Shown: in pieces, positions 9,751-18,752 of the stretch
Layout of the letters: every line of letters starts with the position of its first letter
Position numbering within the stretch: the stretch's first letter is position 1
Assembly: GCF_000521215.1 (NCBI RefSeq)
Contig: NZ_KI928932.1
Location: 271,316-331,260 of the forward strand
Direction: 5' to 3'
DNA: 59,945 nt
From: Labrenzia sp. DG1229
GTDB taxonomy: Bacteria > Pseudomonadota > Alphaproteobacteria > Rhizobiales > Stappiaceae
Notes under the pieces: model-generated
Database searches by the model: none
Told to the model about the DNA's origin: nothing
What the model saw: the letters and a program-made list of their open reading frames with translations, nothing else
Made by a program: the position numbers and the translations under genes

Positions 9751-9986
9751 GTTGCAGAACGCAGTGACCGTGTACCGTGTCAACAACAGTCTTGTTCGCT
9801 GATCGCCTCCAGCCGACAAACCGGATCGGGTCAACCTGATCCAGTCGGTGATCCGGCTCTGGGATGACCTTGCATGTGAATTGACCTGTGTGCGGCCAGG
9901 TTCGCACACGAGACTGTTATCGAGCTGTGATTGTTGGGAAACGAGAAGATACTGCATGGTGCTTCCCCAACATATTGGAGCGAAAC

Positions 9987-10544
9987 ATGCTGCACCGGCT
10001 AATTCCAGCGCTGCTGGCACTTGTCCTGGCAACTCCTTCAATGGCCGTTGTTCTTGGCGGTGAGATTGTCGATCAGCGAGGCAACGGAAAATTTGTCCTG
10101 CTGGACACGAACATGCCCTTCGATGTCGGTGCCGACAATTTCAATACCGACAATCTGTATGCCTTCGACGAGGACCAGAACATTCTCCTGACGGAACCGA
10201 TCCGCGTCGACTTCGGAGGTGACAATGGCGTCATCGCACAAGGCGAGACCGTTGCAAGTCACTATGTCTTCTTCGACAGCCTGGCAGGTGTTCACTACGG
10301 ATACGTCGATTTCGATGCACCGGTATTGGGGATTGCAGCCTTTCAGGACACGATGGCAGCGACCGATTTTCTCGCAAACAACAGCGTGAACTACATAAGC
10401 ACGGAACTGCGGGGACTTGAGCCGGGAGACAGGGTATGGGTCGATGGACAGGATCCGAATCGACTTTGGGTATTCTGGGCCGGCTCGTCACCTGGAGACT
10501 ACATCCGGGTGTTCACCGAGAAATCCCTGGGCGCGATGATGTAG
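9987..10544 (+). CDS. Secreted hypothetical protein
   Basis: 185 residues from ATG 9987, with GGAG 6 nt upstream; the frame is open from 9888 but the extension looks non-coding. The first about 20 residues are a clear export signal (LIPALLALVLATPSMA). The mature part is acidic and rich in Asp, Asn and Gly (DVGADNFNTDNLYAFDEDQN), probably beta-rich. No cysteine pairs or catalytic motif stand out. It looks like the body of a PEP-CTERM-type exported protein but lacks the C-terminal sorting helix. Its link to tupBCA or the FDH locus is only positional. Confidence 0.7.
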   Translation: MLHRLIPALLALVLATPSMAVVLGGEIVDQRGNGKFVLLDTNMPFDVGADNFNTDNLYAFDEDQNILLTEPIRVDFGGDNGVIAQGETVASHYVFFDSLAGVHYGYVDFDAPVLGIAAFQDTMAATDFLANNSVNYISTELRGLEPGDRVWVDGQDPNRLWVFWAGSSPGDYIRVFTEKSLGAMM

Positions 10545-10619
10545 GCGCGGGTGCTGCTGAAGTGCGCAATGCAACTGTTCGACAGGATTTCAAATCTGAT
10601 ATCACAGACTTCACAGCGG

Positions 10620-10775
10620 CTATTTCGGAAACCTCGTTTTGCCGTCTTGTTCCCCAAGTCTCACCGACGAACTGGTTGACTGTTCAGCACTGGAAAAGCC
10701 TGACCGTTCCAGGACCTCGTGGGCTCCTATCGCGATCACCACGATAGCGGCAAAGGCCGCAAACATCGCCTTCAT
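10620..10775 (-). CDS. Small exported or membrane-anchored protein at the end of the FDH operon
   Basis: A 51-residue frame, MKAMFAAFAAIVVIAIGAHE..., whose ATG overlaps the stop of the WD40-cytochrome gene by 4 nt, the same coupling seen elsewhere in the operon. It has one N-terminal hydrophobic segment (about residues 4-17) and a polar, Ser-rich tail. Size, overlap and hydrophobic start support a real gene, probably a single-pass membrane or exported peptide of the formate dehydrogenase system. Function unknown. Confidence 0.6.
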   Translation of the reverse strand: MKAMFAAFAAIVVIAIGAHEVLERSGFSSAEQSTSSSVRLGEQDGKTRFPK

Positions 10776-12143
10776 TGCGTTTCTCCGTTGGTTTCTTGTC
10801 CGGCCGTTGCCGATTTCAGGTAGTCGACCAGGTCAATCCGGTCTTGCGGACGGGCGATGACCTGCATCGGCATCTTCGAACCGGGAATGAAATGATCCGG
10901 TCCGTCAAGAAACAGCTGATCAATGGTCTCTTCATTCCAGACAATATCAGATCCGGTCAGTGTTTCCGAGTAGGGATAGTCCGGCAGGGCCCCTGCCCGG
11001 CGGCCAAACACGGCGTGAAGTGTCGGACCGGCCTTGCGGCCTCCGTCCGGACTCAGTGCATGGCAGATGGAGCACTTGCGCGCAAACTGACGCTCACCGT
11101 TGGTCATTTCTTCCGGTTTGCGCAGGAACTGGGGTGTCTCCTGCGCCATCGGGTCGAACGCTCCCAGATCTTCGACCGGCCAGGAATAAACGATGTCCTC
11201 GATACCGCCCGCATGCAGCAATTCACCATCCTTCGAGAAGGCAAGCGCCCAGATCGGCCCCTTCAATGCCGCCTTGAAATCGGATTCGATGGACCAGGAC
11301 TTCGTGTCGAATACGGTGATGTATCCGTGTCCGTCACCAGTCGCCATCCGGCTTCCGTCCGGAACTGAGCGCCATTGCGAGGATCGGACGGCGCTCCAGA
11401 GTGAAGTCATGCAACCGTTCGCCGGTTTCAATATCAACGATGCGGGTCACGCCGTCCTGCGAGCCGTAGGCCACCCATGTCTCGTTGCTGTTGCCACCGC
11501 CAAGCACCATCACGTTGATACCGAAGCCGTTGCGTTCAATGACACGCACTTCGCTCCTTTTGGCAACATCCCAAAGCTTGATCGACCCATCGACGGAAGC
11601 CGAGTAAAGCCAGGCGCCGTCGGCTGAAAAGGCGACCTTGTTCACACCCGCATTGTGCCCTGTAAGGAATGTCGGCTCGCCTCCCTCCACCGGCCAAAGC
11701 CCAATCCGCGAATCCCAGCTCGCACTGGCGATCGTCTTGCCGTCGGGTGAAATCGCCAGGCCCGTGACCTTGGCAGTATGCCCTTCCAGTCGCATCCGGG
11801 AACCGTCGTCGAGGCTCCACAAGAGCAGGTCATTGTCGTCACCGGCAGAAACGATATGCTTCTCGTCGACGAACCTGACGACCTTGACGGCCGCTGCATG
11901 GCCGTCGAGCCAGCGCGGTTTCCGTCCTGACCAGACCCCGACGGCATTGTCGAAGCTTGCTGTTGCGACGATGCCGTTTGTCGGCGACACGGAAATATCC
12001 ATCACCGGACCGCCATGCCCTTTCAGGGTCTGGAACTCCGCTGCCGTTGCTGACAGTGCCAGGCTCAACAGGCCAAGACATGACAGAAAGAGCGAGAAGC
12101 TCCGCGCTCCTGTGGCAATTCTTCGAAAGCAGAAGACCGTCAT
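10772..12143 (-). pseudogene. WD40-repeat / cytochrome c fusion protein of the FDH operon, split by one frameshift
   Basis: Two overlapping frames are two halves of one gene. The first (12143 to 11334) has an export signal and several WD40 blades (WSLDDGSRMRLEGHTAKVTGL and the like). The second (within 11437 to 10772) continues with the blade PDGSRMATGDGHGYITVFD and a C-terminal monoheme domain, CSICH with a later PGSKMPM axial Met. Removing one A at 11363-11364 restores ...LAMALSPDGSRMATG... and a 456-residue protein. It would be a periplasmic electron carrier or scaffold for formate dehydrogenase. The indel could be a true mutation or a sequence error. Confidence 0.85.
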
Positions 12144-12155
12144 TGATTGCCTGCC

Positions 12156-13376
12156 CTATTCAGCAGGAACCGTATTTTTGTCCGGCGCTTCCGAACTTCG
12201 CTGCGCCTCCTCGACTTCCTTCACCCACAGGCCATGGTGTTCGCGAGCCCACTGTAGCTCGACTTCACCGGACCCCATGGCGTCGTAAGCCCCCTCCATG
12301 CCGACCGACCCGATATAGATATGGGCCAGGATCATAGCAATCATGAGGAACGCAACGATCGAATGCCAAAGCTGCGCATATTGCATTTCCTCATGTGGGG
12401 CGAGTTCGGACGGCAGGGGTGCAAGTCCGACAAGTTGCGGCAGACCCAGCGCATTCAGCTTCTCGAATGTGACAGCAAACATCGGGAATTCGAACGGAAA
12501 CAGCAGCGAGATGCCGGATGCGGAGATCGATACACCAAGCACGATCACACCCCAAAACACCAGCTTCTGTCCGAAATTGAATTTTCTTGCGGGTGGATGT
12601 ACGCCTTTTTTCAAGAGACCGCCGCCAACGGCAATCCATTTGAGATCCGTCTTGTTCGGAATGTTGTGCGCTACCCACATGACAAAGACCATGACGAGGC
12701 CCAGCATAAAGGCCCAGGACACATTGTTGTGGACCCATTTGGAGGCGAACGCGACCGGGCCGAACGCATCCTTGCCGATCAGCGGAATGATCGCAAATCT
12801 TCCAAACAGTGTGATCAGACCCGTGATGGCAAGCAGAATGAAACTGCCGGCAAGCAACCAGTGTCCGAACCTTTCGATAGCCTTGAACCGGGTGATCGTA
12901 TGGCCGGTTTTTTCCCCGTCGATCCGGATTCGACCGCGCAGGAGGAAGAACAGCACCAGGAAGACAAGCGTTCCTGCCAGGAGATAGGCGCCATAGGTCG
13001 CCAGCGGCCCCTTGCGCCAGGCAAGCCAGCGCATACCGCCGTCCTGCATCAGCACGGTTGCCTCCTTGCCACCGGAAGAAACGGTAATATCGGCCGATCC
13101 GTAACGCAACGCCCGCCAGAGCTCTGGATCGGACGCGCCGCCCAGAGTGCCGAGCTGCGAGGAGATCCCGGCCGCGGTGTTCGGATCACCGGTTTCATTG
13201 CGCCGGAACCCGGTATCGACCTTTTCGCCGCGTTGACGCTTCATGATGTCGTCGAGCGTCTGTGCTCCTCCGGTCGCGGAGCGGTCTACCGGTTGCTGAC
13301 CTTGCGTCTGATCCTGAGCAATTCCCTGAACCAGAAACGCAAACAGCAGAACCACAGCCAGAGCCAAACTTTTCAT
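12156..13376 (-). CDS. fdoI: Formate dehydrogenase gamma subunit (cytochrome b556)
   Basis: Membrane di-heme b subunit that passes electrons from the iron-sulfur subunit to quinone. 406 residues from the ATG at 13376, chosen because GAGGG lies 7 nt upstream; a start at 13394 lacks a site. After an export signal and a periplasmic stretch there is an N-terminal membrane segment, then the FdnI-like core with RFGHWLLAGSFILLAITGL, WVHNNVSWAFMLGLVMVFVMWVAHN and a last helix containing LWHSIVAFLMIAMILAHIYIG; the histidines there are candidate heme ligands. The extended N-terminus is typical of alphaproteobacterial forms. Confidence 0.92.
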   Translation of the reverse strand: MKSLALAVVLLFAFLVQGIAQDQTQGQQPVDRSATGGAQTLDDIMKRQRGEKVDTGFRRNETGDPNTAAGISSQLGTLGGASDPELWRALRYGSADITVSSGGKEATVLMQDGGMRWLAWRKGPLATYGAYLLAGTLVFLVLFFLLRGRIRIDGEKTGHTITRFKAIERFGHWLLAGSFILLAITGLITLFGRFAIIPLIGKDAFGPVAFASKWVHNNVSWAFMLGLVMVFVMWVAHNIPNKTDLKWIAVGGGLLKKGVHPPARKFNFGQKLVFWGVIVLGVSISASGISLLFPFEFPMFAVTFEKLNALGLPQLVGLAPLPSELAPHEEMQYAQLWHSIVAFLMIAMILAHIYIGSVGMEGAYDAMGSGEVELQWAREHHGLWVKEVEEAQRSSEAPDKNTVPAE

Positions 13377-13485
13377 GAAAGGACCCTCGAACAAATGCCG
13401 TTAAGGACAAACGGGGCGGCTGGATACCAATCGGATTGGTAAGCGCCGCCCCAGCTCTTCGTCATTTTGAATTGCAACGGATCTG

Positions 13486-13512
13486 GCGATGCCGGGTTCA
13501 CCCCGGCATCGC
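13486..13512. repeat. 11-bp perfect hairpin between FDH beta and gamma genes
   Basis: GCGATGCCGGG at 13486-13496 pairs with CCCGGCATCGC at 13502-13512 around a 5-nt loop. GTCATT at 13461-13466 and AATGAC at 13515-13520 form an outer inverted pair, so it may be a short intergenic repeat. No T-run follows on the minus strand, so it is more likely a processing or stability element than a terminator. Confidence 0.5.
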
Positions 13513-13527
13513 AGAATGACCCGTTGG

Positions 13528-14121
13528 TCAGCCGCCTCTCTGGCCGTAGGCAGAGCCCCAGCCCCAGGCGCCGGAGCCGAACCCGCGGGCGACGACGCGC
13601 TCGCGGTAGATGGCTGAAACGACGTCGCCGTCACCTGCCAAAAGGGCTTTGGTGGAGCACATTTCAGCGCAAAGCGGCAACTTGCCTTCCGCAATACGGT
13701 TTGCACCGTATTTGGCACGCTCGGCGGTCGAATTGTTTTCTTCCGGACCGCCTGCACAGAAGGTGCATTTGTCCATCTTGCCACGCGATCCGAAATTACC
13801 CGCTTGCGGGAATTGCGGTGCGCCGAACGGACAGGCGTAAAAGCAGTAGCCGCAGCCAATGCACAGGTCCTTCGAGTGAAGAACCACGCCTTCTTCGGTC
13901 TGGTAGAAACAATCGACCGGGCACACCGCCATACACGGTGCATCCGAACAGTGCATACAGGCCACGGAAATCGACCGTTCACCAGGTCGGCCATCATTGA
14001 TGGTTACGACACGGCGGCGGTTGATCCCCCACGGCACCTCATTTTCGTTCTTACACGCCGTAACGCAGGCATTGCACTCAATGCAGCGTTCGGCGTCACA
14101 AAGGAACTTTGATCTTGCCAT
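13528..14121 (-). CDS. fdoH: Formate dehydrogenase beta subunit, four-cluster ferredoxin
   Basis: 197 residues carrying four 4Fe-4S cysteine sets: CIECNACVTAC, CMHCSDAPCMAVCPVDC, CIGCGYCFYACP, and CTFC...CAEMC. It relays electrons from the molybdopterin subunit to the b-type cytochrome. The order and spacing match FdnH/FdxH-type subunits, but the C-terminal membrane helix of the E. coli protein is absent and the tail is Gly-rich. It sits 12 nt after the alpha subunit gene. Confidence 0.93.
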   Translation of the reverse strand: MARSKFLCDAERCIECNACVTACKNENEVPWGINRRRVVTINDGRPGERSISVACMHCSDAPCMAVCPVDCFYQTEEGVVLHSKDLCIGCGYCFYACPFGAPQFPQAGNFGSRGKMDKCTFCAGGPEENNSTAERAKYGANRIAEGKLPLCAEMCSTKALLAGDGDVVSAIYRERVVARGFGSGAWGWGSAYGQRGG

Positions 14122-14133
14122 TGCGTATCCTCC

Positions 14134-17025
14134 TTACGCTGCCGAGATCTTGCAGAGAGTCGCTTTGGTCTCCTGCATCTGCGTCACCGAATCGTAGCCA
14201 TAGGTTTGAGCGGTATTGGAGCTCTCACCAAGGACATACGGATCGGCCCCTTTCGGGTACTTCGACCGCTGGTCTTCGCCCTGGAAATGACCGCCGAAGT
14301 GGAACGGCATGAAGGCAACACCTTCGCCGACCCGTTCGGTCACCATTGCCATGACCTTGACCTTGCCGCCTTCAGGACCTTCAACCCAGACCTGCGCACC
14401 ATCGCGCACACCAAGATTGTTGGCGTCCCTCGGATTAATCTCGACGAACATGTCCTGCTGAAGTTCGGCGAGCCACGGATTGGACCGGGACTCGTCACCG
14501 CCACCCTCGTATTCCACAAGACGTCCCGAGGTCAGGATTATCGGGTAATCCTTCGAGAAGTCCTGTTTCTGGATCGAGGCATAGAGTGTCGGCAGACGAT
14601 AGAACTTCCGATCCTCATAGGTCGGATAGTCTGCCACCAGATCCCGGCGGTTGGTATAGAGCGGCTCGCGGTGCAGCGGAACCGGATCCGGGAACGTCCA
14701 CACGACGGCGCGCGCCTTGGCGTTGCCGAACGGTGCACAGCCATGCTTGATGGCCACCCGCTGGATACCGCCGGAAAGGTCGGTCTTCCAGTTGGTTTTC
14801 GGCCCGGCAACCGCCTCAATGGCAGCCCGCTCCTCATCCGTCAGGTCGCCGTCCCAGCCGAGGTCCATCAGCATCTGCATGGTGAATTCGGGGTAGCCGT
14901 CCTGAATCTCCGCACCGGGGTTCGAAACACCGTCAGCGAGCAGATTGTCGCCATCGCGTTCGACACCGAAACGGGCGCGGAAGCACAAACCGCCTTCTGC
15001 GACAGGTTTGGACATGTCGTAGAGGTTCGGAGTGCCCGGATGTTTCATTTCCGGAGTTCCCCAGCACGGCCACGGCATGCCGTAATATTCGCCGTCATTC
15101 GGGCCGCCGACCGCCTGAAGCGTCGTCCGGTCAAATGTGTGCTGGTTCGCCATGTGCGACTTGATCCGCTCCGGTGACTGGCCGGTATAGCCGATTGTCC
15201 ACAGACCGCGATTGAGTTCGCGGGTTATGTCTTCGACATTCGGTGTTTCCGGATCTTCCATTTCGATATTGCGGAAGAGCCTGTCACCCCAGCCGAACTT
15301 GTTCGCAAACTTGGCCATGATGACTTCATCCGGCAGGCTTTCGAACAGCGGTTCAACCACCTTGTCACGCCACTGCAGAGACCGGTTCGATGCGGTCACT
15401 GAACCGCGGGTTTCGAACTGTGTACAGGCCGGCAGCAGGTAGACACCGTCAGTCCGATCATGAAGCACGGCGGAGACCGTCGGATACGGGTCGATCACGA
15501 CCAGAGTATCCAGCTTTTCCATGGCCGTTTTCATTTCCGTCATGCGGGTCTGTGAATTCGGCGCGTGGCCCCAGAGGACCATTGCCCGGACCGCATTCGG
15601 CTGATCGGTATTATCGGGATCTTCCAGTACACCGTCGATCCAGCGGCTGACCGGAATACCGGTCAGGTTCTGAAGGCTCTTTTCCTTGCCGTCGGAACCT
15701 TTGACGGTGGCAAACTGACCTTTCAGCCAATCGGAGTCTTCTTCCCAGACACGCCCCCAATGGCCCCAGGCACCTGCACTCAGGCCGTAGTAGCCAGGCA
15801 AGGTGTGGCTGAGCACGCCCAGATCCGTCGCACCCTGCACGTTGTCGTGGCCGCGGAAAATGTTGGTGCCGCCGCCTGACGTACCCATGTTGCCGAGGGC
15901 AAGCTGGAGAACGCAGTATGCGCGCGTGTTGTTGTTACCGTTCGTGTGCTGGGTTCCGCCCATGCACCAGATAACCGTGCCCGGACGATTGTTCGCCAGG
16001 GTCCGCGCAACGCGCTTCATCTGGCTGCCCGGAGTACCGGTGACCCGTTCGACTTCTTCCGGGGTCCACTTGGCGACTTCTTCACGGATCTGGTCCATGC
16101 CCCATACGCGGGTACGGATGAACTCCTTGTCCTCCCAGCCGTTGTCGAAGATGTGCCAGAGAATACCCCAGACCAGGGCAACATCCGTACCGGGACGGAA
16201 ACGCACATATTCATCCGCATGCGCGGCCGTGCGGGTGAAGCGCGGATCGCAAACGATCACCGGAGCGTTGTTCTGCTCCTTGGCACGCAGCAAATGCAGC
16301 AGTGAGACCGGATGAGCCTCTGCCGGATTGCCGCCGATGATGAAGATGGCCTTTGAATTGTGGATGTCGTTGTAGCTGTTGGTCATGGCGCCGTAGCCCC
16401 ATGTATTCGCTACGCCGGCAACCGTTGTCGAGTGACAGATACGCGCCTGGTGGTCGACGTTGTTCGTCCCCCAATAGGCCGCGAATTTGCGGAACAGGTA
16501 GGCCTGTTCGTTGTTGTGCTTGGCTGATCCGAGCCAGTAAACACTGTCAGGTCCGCTTTCCTCGCGGATCTGCATCATCTGGTCACCGATCTCGTTGATC
16601 GCCTCGTCCCAGCTGATTCTGGTCCACTCGCCACCGACTTTCTTCATCGGATACTTCAGCCGGCGCTCACCGTGTGCGTGCTCGCGCACTGCTGCGCCCT
16701 TGGCGCAATGGGCACCAAGATTGAATGGGCTGTCCCATCCCGGCTCCTGGCCGGTCCAGACACCATTCTTGACTTCGGCAATCACGGTACAGCCAACCGA
16801 ACAGTGGGTGCAGACCGACTTTACGAGATTGACGGCATCGTCAGATGACTGAGCCTGGGCCTTGGTAACGGAACCGCCCGTTGCGGTGATGGCGGCCAGG
16901 CCACCCGCGGCGACACCGGATCCCTTAAGGAATGTCCGGCGGTCTACCGATTTATGTGCAGTGTCTCTGAGGATACTTGCACCCTGGGGGCGTCGCGCGA
17001 CCCCATTTGTCTTTTTCCTAAGCAT
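14134..17025 (-). CDS. fdoG: Formate dehydrogenase alpha (catalytic) subunit, Tat-exported
   Basis: 963 residues. A twin-arginine signal (DRRTFLKGSG near residue 29) sends it folded to the periplasm. The 4Fe-4S site is CTHCSVGC...HCAKG. The active-site metal ligand lies in ARICHSTTVAG at residue 197 and is Cys, encoded TGT, not selenocysteine. The C-terminal molybdopterin dinucleotide domain is intact (GAQVWVEGPEGGKVKVMA, FMPFHFGG). It oxidises formate to CO2. The neighbouring tungstate transporter raises the possibility of a tungsten rather than molybdenum cofactor. The frame has no interruption. Confidence 0.96.
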   Translation of the reverse strand: MLRKKTNGVARRPQGASILRDTAHKSVDRRTFLKGSGVAAGGLAAITATGGSVTKAQAQSSDDAVNLVKSVCTHCSVGCTVIAEVKNGVWTGQEPGWDSPFNLGAHCAKGAAVREHAHGERRLKYPMKKVGGEWTRISWDEAINEIGDQMMQIREESGPDSVYWLGSAKHNNEQAYLFRKFAAYWGTNNVDHQARICHSTTVAGVANTWGYGAMTNSYNDIHNSKAIFIIGGNPAEAHPVSLLHLLRAKEQNNAPVIVCDPRFTRTAAHADEYVRFRPGTDVALVWGILWHIFDNGWEDKEFIRTRVWGMDQIREEVAKWTPEEVERVTGTPGSQMKRVARTLANNRPGTVIWCMGGTQHTNGNNNTRAYCVLQLALGNMGTSGGGTNIFRGHDNVQGATDLGVLSHTLPGYYGLSAGAWGHWGRVWEEDSDWLKGQFATVKGSDGKEKSLQNLTGIPVSRWIDGVLEDPDNTDQPNAVRAMVLWGHAPNSQTRMTEMKTAMEKLDTLVVIDPYPTVSAVLHDRTDGVYLLPACTQFETRGSVTASNRSLQWRDKVVEPLFESLPDEVIMAKFANKFGWGDRLFRNIEMEDPETPNVEDITRELNRGLWTIGYTGQSPERIKSHMANQHTFDRTTLQAVGGPNDGEYYGMPWPCWGTPEMKHPGTPNLYDMSKPVAEGGLCFRARFGVERDGDNLLADGVSNPGAEIQDGYPEFTMQMLMDLGWDGDLTDEERAAIEAVAGPKTNWKTDLSGGIQRVAIKHGCAPFGNAKARAVVWTFPDPVPLHREPLYTNRRDLVADYPTYEDRKFYRLPTLYASIQKQDFSKDYPIILTSGRLVEYEGGGDESRSNPWLAELQQDMFVEINPRDANNLGVRDGAQVWVEGPEGGKVKVMAMVTERVGEGVAFMPFHFGGHFQGEDQRSKYPKGADPYVLGESSNTAQTYGYDSVTQMQETKATLCKISAA

Positions 17026-17131
17026 TTTGCCCTACCTTGCTTGTACCGAAATCGATACGGCTGGGTTGGATTTCAGCGAACCGGTCAGCGGGCGTCACGC
17101 AACCATAGACCGGGTGTGATACAGGGTCCGG

Positions 17132-17332
17132 TTAGAACCGGGCGCTGTCGAAGTAAGCGCGTGTGTGCGCCGTGTCCTGCATTTTGCTGGACGTGGGATC
17201 AACTTCCGCTGCTTCAGCGGTTCCGGTTGCTGCTGTCGCAGCGACGGCAACAGGAGCTGACAAAGCAGCCAGCTTCAGGAAATCCCGGCGGTCGGACCCA
17301 CTTTTGGGCACCGCTTGATCGGGTTTTTTCAT
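17132..17332 (-). CDS. Formate dehydrogenase region Tat-target peptide
   Basis: 66 residues made almost wholly of a twin-arginine signal: KSGSDRRDFLKLAALSAPVAVAATAATG, followed by about 25 residues. It matches the small 'formate dehydrogenase region TAT target' family seen beside FDH catalytic genes. It may help pilot FDH subunits to the Tat translocon or be a tiny periplasmic partner; its role is not established. It lies just upstream of the alpha subunit on the same strand. Confidence 0.85.
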   Translation of the reverse strand: MKKPDQAVPKSGSDRRDFLKLAALSAPVAVAATAATGTAEAAEVDPTSSKMQDTAHTRAYFDSARF

Positions 17333-17390
17333 CGTTGCAATCCTCCTCTCCTTGCAGCGGCTGGCAGCCGCCTAAATTGCCAACGTGAAC

Positions 17391-17999
17391 TCAATTGGGC
17401 AGCATGCCGAAACCTTCGGCCTCGATCTCCATGAATTGCCGCCCCAAAGCACCGACAGCTCCGTAGAAGACGGAACTCTTCGTTGCCTGAAGATCTGAGA
17501 AAAAGTGAATTGACCAAGGCTCGATATGTGCCTGGAAGAATATTTTCTGTTCCGCAACAGAAGTGACCGTTCCAAAGCGCCCGACGATCATGCCCGCCAT
17601 CATTTCCATGAGGGACGCGATATGGTCTTCCGGTTCGCGCTTGCCTTCCGCACGGCCTATCCCGCGGCTCGACATATCGCTGCGCAGATTGGCGAGAGGT
17701 TTTTCGTTCAAGAACCCGGTGAGATAGTGGCTCGCATAAGGCAGCAGTTCGCCGCGCCCCAGACCGATAAAAAGAGCATTGAATTCGCGTTCGGCCGCTT
17801 CAGGAGACGTAACCGAGGCGATCTTCGCCAGAACAGTCAATGTGCTACCGAGAGGTGATTCATCACCACCAAGTTGGGATACCTGCCGCAACAGCGCAGC
17901 ATTCGCCGGTTTGACCAGCAGCAGTCCAATAAAATCATAGAGTTCCGATCGAGCCCGGTCTTCCGGATCGATTACGTATTCCGTCATCGCTGCGGACAT
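17391..17999 (-). CDS. TorD/DmsD-family chaperone for the formate dehydrogenase
   Basis: 202-residue all-helical cytoplasmic protein. The family signature EPEDHIASLMEMMAGM (EPxDH) is near residue 120, and FNALFIGLGRGELLPYASHY is typical of the N-terminal half. Such proteins bind Tat signal peptides and hold the apoenzyme until the molybdopterin cofactor is inserted. AGGGAGGA lies about 10 nt before the ATG. Its place between DUF3306 and the Tat-target gene fits a role as chaperone for the alpha subunit. Confidence 0.88.
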   Translation of the reverse strand: MSAAMTEYVIDPEDRARSELYDFIGLLLVKPANAALLRQVSQLGGDESPLGSTLTVLAKIASVTSPEAAEREFNALFIGLGRGELLPYASHYLTGFLNEKPLANLRSDMSSRGIGRAEGKREPEDHIASLMEMMAGMIVGRFGTVTSVAEQKIFFQAHIEPWSIHFFSDLQATKSSVFYGAVGALGRQFMEIEAEGFGMLPN

Positions 18000-18071
18000 C
18001 CGCGATGTTCCTCCCTCATGCGCGGTACTAGTTTCAACGTTTTACTGCTTCCCATATATTCGACTTTAGTA

Positions 18072-18752
18072 CTAAGAGTAGTCGAATCGGAGACGTCTCC
18101 GCACATTTCGTGGTTCTGCATCTATCGGAATATCTTCTGTTTCTTGAATTTGCGTTGGGTTCGCGCGCATTTCGTCAGCCTGCACGACCCCATCAGCTTG
18201 CGTCAATTGCACAGATGCTTTTTCATTTTCAATATAATCATTGTGCAGTGCAGTATTGCCTACAGACTCTTCACTACTTGTCTTGTCTGCATCTGCCGGC
18301 AACGGATTTTCGTCGTTTGCGGCAAGCGCATCAATCTCTTCGTCTTCGGCCTGCGCGAACTGATCCAGCATGCCTTTGCCGATCCGGTACACGGTCTGCA
18401 TGTTCTCCACGACTGTTGCTGCATCCGTGAAGTCGTCGCCGTAGTCGACCAGCCCATCGAGATTGGCAAGAACGGGATTTATCCCCCAAAGTTTCCTGAG
18501 GGCTCGCCGCCGAAGCCTTTCAGGGACGGTTGCCGACAGAAATCCGGAAAAATCGTCTTCCTTCGTCAACGTGTCCGGATCGGGAAGTCCCAGCTCTTCC
18601 AGAATTTCCTGGTCGCTCTTCTGCTCCAGCTCGGCACGCTCTTCTGCGGCGGCTTCTGCTTCCTTCTCTGCCAGCTCGGCCTGTTCCGCCTTGCGAACAG
18701 CCACTTTCCGCTTCGACCAGAAGTCCCCACCTGTTTCGTCGTGCCCACTCAT
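18072..18752 (-). CDS. DUF3306 family protein of the FDH cluster
   Basis: 226 residues, very acidic and Ala/Glu-rich. The N-terminus (GGDFWSKRKVAVRKAE) and the centre (FLSATVPERLRRRALRKLWGINPVLANLDGLVDYGDDF) are the parts I recognise as the DUF3306 core. The tail is low-complexity. DUF3306 genes regularly sit with DUF3305 and a ferredoxin near periplasmic formate dehydrogenases; function is unknown, presumably assembly. Its ATG overlaps the DUF3305 stop by 4 nt. Confidence 0.82.
   Translation of the reverse strand: MSGHDETGGDFWSKRKVAVRKAEQAELAEKEAEAAAEERAELEQKSDQEILEELGLPDPDTLTKEDDFSGFLSATVPERLRRRALRKLWGINPVLANLDGLVDYGDDFTDAATVVENMQTVYRIGKGMLDQFAQAEDEEIDALAANDENPLPADADKTSSEESVGNTALHNDYIENEKASVQLTQADGVVQADEMRANPTQIQETEDIPIDAEPRNVRRRLRFDYS

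Noticed and set aside
14206..15177. Plus-strand frames across the FDH alpha gene
   Set aside because: Shadows of a high-GC gene; no ribosome-binding sites or recognisable domains.
16435..16437. Selenocysteine in formate dehydrogenase
   Set aside because: The active-site codon is TGT (Cys), not TGA.
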